A DNA stretch of 16,564 bases, from NCBI GenBank assembly GCA_903910005.1, contig CAIVXW010000224.1, positions 1 through 16,564 on the forward strand, in the 5' to 3' direction. Below the pieces are notes generated by a model that was given only the letters and a program-made list of their open reading frames with translations, did not search any database and was not told the origin of the DNA. This document shows positions 1 through 5,247 of the stretch, in pieces (position 1 is the first letter of the stretch; each line of letters begins with the position of its first letter). The stretch is from an uncultured Methylococcaceae bacterium. GTDB lineage: Bacteria > Pseudomonadota > Gammaproteobacteria > Methylococcales > Methylococcaceae. The translations under genes were made by a program, and so were the position numbers.

Positions 1-37
1 GTATCTCCCGGGCTAACCCCCGGGAGCGGATTGAAAC
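1..37 (+). CRISPR. CRISPR-type repeat, left copy (single unit at window edge)
   Basis: A 37-nt unit made of GTAT, a perfect 8-bp inverted repeat (CTCCCGGG at 5-12 and CCCGGGAG at 19-26, six-base loop), then CGGATTGAAAC. A GC-rich hairpin followed by an ATTGAAAC 3' tag is the usual form of class 1 CRISPR repeats, the tag becoming the crRNA 5' handle; that orientation implies transcription on the + strand. Only this unit is visible here, and a near-copy occurs at 812. The array, if there is one, would lie to the left of the window. No cas gene is present to confirm the type. Confidence 0.6.
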
Positions 38-59
38 TGAAATTGAATCCATGACACCC

Positions 60-74
60 AATATAACGTATATT
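60..74. promoter_or_regulatory. AT-rich inverted repeat upstream of the toxin gene (possible operator)
   Basis: AATATA and TATATT are perfect inverted arms separated by ACG, in the leader between the left CRISPR-type repeat and the toxin start. The leader is notably AT-rich (about 41% GC by hand count over 61-180). Antitoxins of this class often repress their own operon by binding palindromes near the promoter, so this is a candidate operator. I could not assign convincing -35 and -10 boxes around it. Confidence 0.3.
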
Positions 75-178
75 TTGTGCAGGCCATCATCCGCAGCGGT
101 TGATTTATCCGCGCTATTCATCGTTGGGCAGTACTTTTTCACTTGATGTTTTTATCCGACTGAATAAAACAAAGGCGT

Positions 179-472
179 GTGAACTACCAAATTAAACAAA
201 CTGAATCGTTTGCCAAATGGCTCGCGGGCTTGCGTGATCAGCGTGCGAAAACGGCTATTTATCGTCGGATAGACCGCGCTGAATCCGGCAACCTGGGCGA
301 TGTCAAAAACCTGAGCGATGGTATTAGCGAAATGCGCGTTGATGTGGGTGCGGGCTATCGAGTTTATTTCACCCTGCGCGGCGGCGTGCTGGTGGTTCTC
401 CTTGCGGGTGGCGACAAATCGACGCAACTCGTTGACATTCAACGTGCCATCACACTGGCTAAGGAGGTTTGA
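179..472 (+). CDS. type II toxin, RelE/HigB-like 'addiction module killer protein'
   Basis: 97-residue protein matching the RelE/ParE superfamily subgroup annotated as putative addiction module killer proteins (TIGR02683/Gp49-like HigB). Family hallmarks are visible: FAKWLAGLRD near residues 11-20, a GNLGDVKNL segment at 38-46, GAGYRVYF at 58-65 and LLAGGDKSTQ at 74-83 before a final helix. Members are small basic proteins; related toxins cleave mRNA in a ribosome-dependent way, but activity here is inferred. The start is GTG at 179, because an in-frame TGA at 161-163 rules out anything earlier and no ATG fits. The AAAGG upstream is unusually close. The antitoxin gene follows after 3 nt, in toxin-first order as in higBA-type modules. 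The pair sits between two CRISPR-type repeats. Confidence 0.88.
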   Translation: MNYQIKQTESFAKWLAGLRDQRAKTAIYRRIDRAESGNLGDVKNLSDGISEMRVDVGAGYRVYFTLRGGVLVVLLAGGDKSTQLVDIQRAITLAKEV

Positions 473-475
473 ATC

Positions 476-763
476 ATGACCGAAAACTTACTCCCTTTTG
501 ACATGGTGACACTGCTCGACAGCGATGAAGCCATTTGCGAATACTTGTCTCAAGTGCTGGAGGACGGTGACAGCGATGAATTGATCAGGGCACTTGGCTA
601 CATTACCAGGGCGTGCGGCATGGCTAACGTAGCCGAGCGTTCTGGCCTGGGGCGAGAAAGCCTGTACAAGGCCTTGAAGCCGGGTGCAAAACCGCGCTTC
701 GATACCATTTTTAAGGTCATCCGTGCCTTAGGTGTAAAACTGACTGCCGAGAGGCTGGCGTAG
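476..763 (+). CDS. HTH antitoxin, 'addiction module antidote protein'
   Basis: 95-residue partner of the upstream toxin, matching the putative addiction module antidote family (TIGR02684, HTH/Xre-like). An N-terminal acidic part (LLDSDEAICEYLSQVLEDGD, about residues 13-32) precedes a helix-turn-helix: GMANVAERSGLGRESLYKAL at 48-67, then PRFDTIFKVIRALGVKL at 73-89. These are the most conserved segments of the family. A strong Shine-Dalgarno AAGGAGG at 461-467 lies inside the end of the toxin gene, 8 nt before the ATG, and should favour ample antitoxin synthesis. Expected roles are neutralising the toxin by direct binding and repressing the operon. The gene ends 48 nt before the right-hand CRISPR-type repeat, and no terminator with a T-run is seen after it. 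Confidence 0.9.
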   Translation: MTENLLPFDMVTLLDSDEAICEYLSQVLEDGDSDELIRALGYITRACGMANVAERSGLGRESLYKALKPGAKPRFDTIFKVIRALGVKLTAERLA

Positions 764-811
764 ACAGCCAGTGTGCCTCGTCGCAGCATATTAACCTGCA
801 ACTGAATCAGC

Positions 812-846
812 GTATCTCCCGGGCTAACCCCGGGAGCGGATTGAAA
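812..846 (+). CRISPR. CRISPR-type repeat, right copy (degenerate)
   Basis: A second copy of the element at 1-37 in the same orientation. It keeps the 8-bp CTCCCGGG/CCCGGGAG stem, but the central C run is one base shorter (loop CTAAC) and it ends GGATTGAAAT rather than GGATTGAAAC. Loss of identity in the last repeat is typical of the trailer end of CRISPR arrays. It lies about 775 nt from the left copy, far too long for one spacer, with the toxin-antitoxin pair in between, and ends about 10 nt before the convergent gatB stop codon. Confidence 0.58.
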
Positions 847-855
847 TATGAGCGG

Positions 856-2283
856 CTACAGTTTTTGTTTGAGCAACTCGTTCAGTTGAGCCGGGTTGGC
901 CTTGCCTTCGGTCGCCTTCATGGCCTGGCCTACAAAAAAACCGAACAGCTTGTCCTTACCCGCCCGGTATTGTTCCACCTGACCGGGATTGGCGGCGATG
1001 ATGGCATCAATGATGGCTTCGATGGCACGGGTGTCGGTGATCTGCCGCAGGCCTTGCCGGTCGATGACGGCATCGGCACTCTCGCCGGATTCCCACAGGG
1101 CTTCAAATACCTGTTTGGCGATTTTGCCGGAGATGGTTTCGTCGGCGATTCGCTGGATCAGTCCGGCCAGACGCTCAGCCTCGACCGGACTTTGGTCGAT
1201 TTCCAGCCCGGCCTTGTTGAGGGCAGCGGACAGTTCGCCCATTACCCAGTTGGCGCATAGTTTGGGGTCGGCTGCGGCGGCCCTGACCACGGCCTCGTAG
1301 TAGTCAGCCAGTTCACGGGTGGCGGTGAGTACACCGGCATCGTAGGCACTCAAACCGTATCGGGTTTTGAAGCGATCCCGTTTCTGATCGGGCAGTTCCG
1401 GTAACTGGCTGCGTACGGTCTCAATAAAGGCCGGGTCAATGACCAGTGGCAGCAGGTCAGGATCGGGGAAGTAACGGTAGTCGTTGGCTTCTTCCTTGCT
1501 GCGCATGGAGCGGGTTTCGTCCTTGTTGGCGTCATAAAGTCGGGTTTCCTGTACAACCTGACCGCCGCTTTCCAGTAACTCAATCTGGCGTTCGATTTCA
1601 TGGTTGATGGCCCGCTCGACAAAACGGAACGAGTTAAGGTTTTTGATTTCAGCCCGGGTGCCGAATGCAGCCTGCCCCAGCGGGCGTACCGACACATTGG
1701 CATCGCAGCGGAAAGAACCTTCCTGCATGTTGCCGTCGCAGATTTCCAGGTAGCGCACCAGGGCATGCAGTTTCTTCATGTAGGCAACCGCTTCCCGGGC
1801 CGAGCGCAGATCCGGCTCGGAGACGATTTCCAGTAACGGGGTTCCGGCCCGGTTAAGGTCAATGCCGGTCGCGCCGTGAAAATCCTCATGCAGCGACTTG
1901 CCGGCGTCTTCTTCCAGATGGGCGCGGGTAATGCCGATGACCTTTTCCTCGCCGTCGACTTCAATGGTCAGTTGCCCCCGGGCAACCACCGGCAGGTCAT
2001 ACTGGCTAATCTGATAGCCTTTGGGCAGGTCAGGATAAAAGTAGTTTTTGCGGGCAAACACCGAATACGGTGCCACTTCAGCCCCGATGGCCAGCCCCAG
2101 CTTGACCGCCATGCGGACGGCTTCCTGGTTCAGAACCGGCAGCACCCCCGGCAATCCCAGATCAATGGCACAAGCCTGGGTGTTGGGTTCGGCACCGTAA
2201 GCCGTGGGGGCACCGGAAAAAATTTTGGACTGGGTGGCAAGTTGGGCGTGGATTTCCAGCCCGATGACGGTTTCCCATTGCAT
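856..2283 (-). CDS. gatB: Asp-tRNA(Asn)/Glu-tRNA(Gln) amidotransferase subunit B
   Basis: 475 residues, the usual GatB length. GatB binds mischarged Glu-tRNA(Gln) or Asp-tRNA(Asn), phosphorylates the acyl carboxylate with ATP, and uses ammonia from GatA to make the amide. The N-terminus reads ETVIGLEIHAQLATQSKIF, and YFYPDLPKGYQISQYD is at about 81-96. The GatB signature DLNRAGTPLLEIVSEPD spans 142-158, and EIKNLNSFRFVERAI about 212-226. A helical YqeY-like tail forms the last 150 residues. Start ATG at 2283 has AAGG 11 nt upstream. It is the last gene of the minus-strand cluster, 69 nt after the coiled-coil gene rather than directly after gatA. Its end almost touches the right CRISPR-type repeat, and no T-rich terminator is seen there. 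Confidence 0.98.
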   Translation of the reverse strand: MQWETVIGLEIHAQLATQSKIFSGAPTAYGAEPNTQACAIDLGLPGVLPVLNQEAVRMAVKLGLAIGAEVAPYSVFARKNYFYPDLPKGYQISQYDLPVVARGQLTIEVDGEEKVIGITRAHLEEDAGKSLHEDFHGATGIDLNRAGTPLLEIVSEPDLRSAREAVAYMKKLHALVRYLEICDGNMQEGSFRCDANVSVRPLGQAAFGTRAEIKNLNSFRFVERAINHEIERQIELLESGGQVVQETRLYDANKDETRSMRSKEEANDYRYFPDPDLLPLVIDPAFIETVRSQLPELPDQKRDRFKTRYGLSAYDAGVLTATRELADYYEAVVRAAAADPKLCANWVMGELSAALNKAGLEIDQSPVEAERLAGLIQRIADETISGKIAKQVFEALWESGESADAVIDRQGLRQITDTRAIEAIIDAIIAANPGQVEQYRAGKDKLFGFFVGQAMKATEGKANPAQLNELLKQKL

Positions 2284-2352
2284 GGTTAATAAGGCCTTGC
2301 TGTAGCAAAAAGTGGATGAAAAATGGCCGCTATGACGGGAACTGAATTTTCC

Positions 2353-2856
2353 CTATCCAGTGATCGGCTGCAACCCGCCAGCCAGGCGGGCCAGAATGAC
2401 GATGAGACCGAGTGCGCCGATCATTTTCCAGGTCTGGGTGTTGATGGCCTGATAAAGCCGTCGTAATTCGTCCTGGGTTTGCTCAAAGCGACGATCCATC
2501 TGCTCAAAACGTTTGTCAATCTGCTCAAAACGCTGATCTGCCTGTTCAAGACGCCTGTCTACCTGTTCCAGGTGTTTGTCTACCTGTTCCAGATGTTTGT
2601 CTACCTGCTCCAGGTGTCTGTCTACCTGCTCAAAACGTCGGTCGATCTGCTCCATCCTGGCGTGCATATCCTCGCGAAAAACCCGGATGTCATCACGTAA
2701 CTCCACATCCAGATGATGGAAATGATTGACCTGAGCCTTCAGGATCAGAATGACCTTGTCATCGGCGTCCAGCGGCAGGCTGGACTTGATTTTGCCCTGA
2801 ACCCGCCGGACTTCCTCATTCAGCCATTCATCGAAAAAATCGTCTTCAAATATCAT
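2353..2856 (-). CDS. membrane-anchored heptad-repeat coiled-coil protein, unknown function
   Basis: 167 residues if started at the ATG at 2856. An ATG at 2871 would add five residues, but the best Shine-Dalgarno (GGAGG) overlaps that codon and is correctly spaced for 2856. Residues 1-68 are acidic and amphipathic (MIFEDDFFDEWLNEEVRRVQ at the start). Residues 69-131 are nine consecutive heptads of the form EQ(V/I/A/M)D(R/K)(R/H)(F/L), a textbook coiled coil. A hydrophobic C-terminal helix (about 145-162, MIGALGLIVILARLAG) looks like a tail anchor, leaving the coil in the cytoplasm. I do not recognise a named family. It lies between gatA and gatB, same strand, so it is probably co-transcribed with them. 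It might scaffold the amidotransferase at the membrane, or be an unrelated insertion into the operon. Confidence 0.85.
   Translation of the reverse strand: MIFEDDFFDEWLNEEVRRVQGKIKSSLPLDADDKVILILKAQVNHFHHLDVELRDDIRVFREDMHARMEQIDRRFEQVDRHLEQVDKHLEQVDKHLEQVDRRLEQADQRFEQIDKRFEQMDRRFEQTQDELRRLYQAINTQTWKMIGALGLIVILARLAGGLQPITG
2464..2652 (-). repeat. nine tandem 21-bp units encoding heptads
   Basis: The 189 bases encoding residues 69-131 of the coiled-coil protein are nine 21-bp units. On the + strand the clearest ones read like CTACCTGTTCCAGGTGTTTGT, and neighbouring units differ by only a few bases in the middle (about 2540-2640) and diverge toward the ends. High similarity at DNA level, including synonymous positions, points to recent unit duplication by slippage or unequal recombination, so copy number may vary between strains. 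Confidence 0.85.
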
Positions 2857-2864
2857 CGGGGTAT

Positions 2865-2869
2865 CCTCC
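2865..2869 (-). promoter_or_regulatory. ribosome binding site that decides the coiled-coil gene start
   Basis: GGAGG on the minus strand, 8 nt before the ATG at 2856. It overlaps the G of the ATG at 2871, so it cannot serve that upstream codon. It therefore favours the shorter 167-residue product. Confidence 0.7.
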
Positions 2870-2881
2870 ATTGCAAACCTG

Positions 2882-2905
2882 AAAAACCACCGCGCTGCCG
2901 GGGTT
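2882..2905 (-). terminator. terminator-like hairpin directly after gatA
   Basis: Directly after the gatA stop codon the minus strand reads AACCCCG, loop GCAGCG, then CGG-T-GGTT with one bulged T, followed by more T residues. This gives a 7-bp stem ending in a run of five T, the form of an intrinsic terminator. The coiled-coil gene and gatB continue in the same direction downstream, so it may be a partial terminator that lowers their expression. Confidence 0.5.
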
Positions 2906-4354
2906 TCAGAGGGTGGGCTGGCGGGTGTGCCAGTCTGTTACCTGCTGGTAGCGGTGAGCCAGATTGAGCAGGCGGGCTTCGCTGAAATAGTTGCCGATGA
3001 GTTGGAGACCGACCGGCAGGCCGGCGCAAAATCCGGCGGGCAGTGACAATCCCGGCAGCCCGGCCAGATTAACGCCGATGGTGTAGATGTCGGACAGATA
3101 CATTGAGACCGGATCATCGCTCTTTTCGCCCAGACCGAAGGCTACCGACGGTGCCGTAGGCCCCATGATGACATCGACCGAGCGGAAGGCCTGCTGGAAG
3201 TCATCGCTGATGAGACGGCGGACTTTCTGGGCCTTGAGGTAATAGGCATCGTAGTAGCCTGCCGAAAGCGCGTAGGTGCCCATCAAAATGCGTCGTTTGA
3301 CTTCGGCACCGAACCCCTCGCCGCGTGAGCGGGTGTAGAGATCCGGCAGGTCGGCGGGATTGGCGCAACGGTGACCAAAACGAACACCGTCGTAGCGGGC
3401 CAGATTGGAGGAGCATTCCGCCGGGGCTACTACATAGTACGCCGGTACCGAAAGCGGCATGTTGGGCAGGGAAATCTCGCTGACGGTTGCCCCAAGTTTG
3501 CGGTATTCGGCCACGGCGGCCCGAATCAGTTGCTCGATGGCGGGATCAAGTCCGGCCTCGAAAAATTCGCGGGGCAGGCCAATCCGCAGCCCGTCCAGGC
3601 TAGCGTTGAGTGCCCCGGCGTAATCAGGCACCGGCACGTCGACGCTGGTGGAGTCCTTCGGATCAAAACCGGCCATGACCTGCAACATCAGGGCGCAATC
3701 TTCGGCGGTTCGGGCCATGGGCCCGGCCTGATCCAGGCTGGAGGCAAAGGCGATCATGCCCCAGCGGGAACAACGGCCGTAGGTGGGCTTGATGCCGGTA
3801 ATGCCGCAGAACGAAGCAGGCTGGCGGATGGAACCCCCGGTATCGGTGCCGGTGGCACCCGGGGCCAGTCCGGCGGCAACGGCAGCGGCAGATCCGCCGG
3901 ATGAACCACCCGGGACAGTCTGGAGGTTCCACGGATTTTTCACCGGGCCGTAGAAACTGGTTTCATTCGATGAACCCATGGCAAATTCATCCATGTTGAG
4001 CTTGCCCGGCATGACACTTCCAGCCGCCCTGAACCGGCTGACGATGGTGGCATCGTAAGGGGCAATGAAGGAATCCAGCATGCGTGACCCGCAACTGGTG
4101 CGTACTCCTTCGGTACAGAAGATGTCTTTCTGTGCAATGGGAATGCCGGTGAGTGGCTCGGCCTGACCGCTGGCAATACGGGCATCGGCGGCCCGGGCCT
4201 CGGCCAGAGCGGCTTCTTCCGTGAGACTGATGTAGCAGTTGAGGGCAGGATTATGCTGACGGATGCGGGCCAGGCAGGCTTCGGTGAGTTCCACACTGCT
4301 GAAATCCCGGTTTTTCAGGCCCCGGGCCAGTTGGGCAATGGTTTGGGTGTGCAT
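2906..4354 (-). CDS. gatA: Asp-tRNA(Asn)/Glu-tRNA(Gln) amidotransferase subunit A (glutaminase/amidase)
   Basis: 482 residues, full length for GatA. It is the amidase-signature subunit that hydrolyses glutamine and channels ammonia to GatB. The Ser-cisSer-Lys triad can be placed: Lys76 in PIAQKDIF, cis-Ser151 in the GGSSGGS loop (149-155) and nucleophile Ser175 in DTGGSIRQPAS. The spacings (75 and 24 residues) match other GatA proteins. The C-terminal half contains GVNLAGLPGLSLPAGF and PVGLQLIGNYFSE, conserved around the glutamine pocket. Start ATG at 4354 lies 12 nt after gatC, so the two are probably translationally coupled; only a weak GGA precedes it. A terminator-like hairpin follows the stop codon, and the next gene is a coiled-coil protein rather than gatB. 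Confidence 0.98.
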   Translation of the reverse strand: MHTQTIAQLARGLKNRDFSSVELTEACLARIRQHNPALNCYISLTEEAALAEARAADARIASGQAEPLTGIPIAQKDIFCTEGVRTSCGSRMLDSFIAPYDATIVSRFRAAGSVMPGKLNMDEFAMGSSNETSFYGPVKNPWNLQTVPGGSSGGSAAAVAAGLAPGATGTDTGGSIRQPASFCGITGIKPTYGRCSRWGMIAFASSLDQAGPMARTAEDCALMLQVMAGFDPKDSTSVDVPVPDYAGALNASLDGLRIGLPREFFEAGLDPAIEQLIRAAVAEYRKLGATVSEISLPNMPLSVPAYYVVAPAECSSNLARYDGVRFGHRCANPADLPDLYTRSRGEGFGAEVKRRILMGTYALSAGYYDAYYLKAQKVRRLISDDFQQAFRSVDVIMGPTAPSVAFGLGEKSDDPVSMYLSDIYTIGVNLAGLPGLSLPAGFCAGLPVGLQLIGNYFSEARLLNLAHRYQQVTDWHTRQPTL

Positions 4355-4366
4355 GATGGGGTTCCG

Positions 4367-4654
4367 TTATTCGATGACCTTGGGTACCAGGTACAGACCG
4401 GCTTCGACCCGGGGAGCGATACGCTGGAAATGTTGACGCTGATCCGGTTCGGTTGGCAGATCCGGGCGCAGCCGCTGAATCTGCTCCAGTGGATGCGCCA
4501 TGGGTTTGACGGCAGACGTGTCCACATCTTCCAGTCGGGCGACAAAATCAAGAATGCCGGACAGGTCATGGGCATAGGCTTCCACCTTGTCGGCATCAAT
4601 GGCCAGACGGGCCAGCCAGGCAATGCGGTTTACATTTTCAATGGATAGGGACAT
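4367..4654 (-). CDS. gatC: Asp-tRNA(Asn)/Glu-tRNA(Gln) amidotransferase subunit C
   Basis: 95 residues, the usual size. GatC wraps around the GatA-GatB interface and stabilises the complex. The N-terminus SLSIENVNRIAWLARLAID and the ILDFVARLEDVDTSAVKPMA segment (about 34-53) are the conserved GatC features. The C-terminal APRVEAGLYLVPKVIE is also family-like. It lies 18 nt after the SPOR-domain gene and 12 nt before gatA, giving the standard gatC-gatA order. A GGA in CCGGAAAATACC precedes the ATG. The presence of GatCAB implies that the organism makes Gln-tRNA and/or Asn-tRNA by the indirect route; which one depends on whether glnS and asnS exist elsewhere. Confidence 0.97.
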   Translation of the reverse strand: MSLSIENVNRIAWLARLAIDADKVEAYAHDLSGILDFVARLEDVDTSAVKPMAHPLEQIQRLRPDLPTEPDQRQHFQRIAPRVEAGLYLVPKVIE

Positions 4655-4672
4655 GGTATTTTCCGGGGGTCG

Positions 4673-5245
4673 TCACTTGCTGGATTTTTGCACCACGCTG
4701 TCGAGGCGATGGCTGTGGAGGTATTGTCGAACCTTTTCCACGTCGGTCAGGGTGGCATAAGGTCCCACCTTGACCCGGAACCAGGTTGAGTTGTCGATCA
4801 GGATCATTTCCAGTTTGGCCGGTACCCGGATTTGCAGTATCCGGGCTTGCAGGGATTCGGCATCCTGCTGGTTGACAAAGGAACCGGCCTGAATGTAGTA
4901 GCGTCCGGTTTGCTGCGGAGCCTTGCTGTTTTGCTCTTCACGCCGGAGGGTTTTGGCTTCGCTGTCGGGGATGATGACTTCCTGTTCCGTCAATATTTTG
5001 TAAAAAGTGAAGCGGGGTTCCTGTTTGGCGGGGGTGTCAGTGGCAGCGGATTCCTCCCGTTCAACCGACCGGGCGGCAGCAGCCGATGCGGCCGGTTTTT
5101 TTTTGCCGCCGTGTATCAGGTAAGCCACCCCCCCCAGTGCCCCCACCCCCAACAGGATGGCAGCAAGCCGGAATGTCCGTTTGCGCGACTCCCTGCGCTT
5201 TTGGGTTCCACGGTCCGGTACGTGATTTTTGAAATCCTGCTGCAT
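4673..5245 (-). CDS. SPOR-domain membrane protein, FtsN-like
   Basis: 190 residues with bitopic membrane topology. A short basic cytoplasmic start (residues 1-25, rich in K and R) is followed by one transmembrane helix at about 26-44. Next comes a low-complexity KKK/Ala-rich linker, the segment RFTFYKIL at 78-85 typical of FtsN-like proteins, and a C-terminal SPOR domain at about 114-186 with YYIQAGSF (116-123) and FRVKVGPY (156-163). SPOR domains bind denuded peptidoglycan glycan strands and localise proteins to the division septum. It begins 2 nt after the argS stop with no clear Shine-Dalgarno, so translation is probably coupled. An argS-SPOR gene pair is common in Gammaproteobacteria. A true FtsN role is likely but not proven, so no symbol is given. 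A run of nine A encodes KKK just after the membrane helix. Confidence 0.9.
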   Translation of the reverse strand: MQQDFKNHVPDRGTQKRRESRKRTFRLAAILLGVGALGGVAYLIHGGKKKPAASAAAARSVEREESAATDTPAKQEPRFTFYKILTEQEVIIPDSEAKTLRREEQNSKAPQQTGRYYIQAGSFVNQQDAESLQARILQIRVPAKLEMILIDNSTWFRVKVGPYATLTDVEKVRQYLHSHRLDSVVQKSSK

Positions 5246-5247
5246 GA

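Noticed and set aside
152..442. 96-codon minus-strand frame over the toxin gene
   Set aside because: The + frame matches a well-defined toxin family with its partner downstream; the minus frame matches nothing.
755..771. Hairpin CTGGC/GCCAG around the antitoxin stop codon
   Set aside because: Only 5 bp and not followed by a T-run, so not supported as a terminator.
1..846. IS element or composite transposon flanking the toxin-antitoxin pair
   Set aside because: No transposase or terminal inverted repeats. The flanking elements are direct repeats with an internal palindrome and a CRISPR-like 3' tag.
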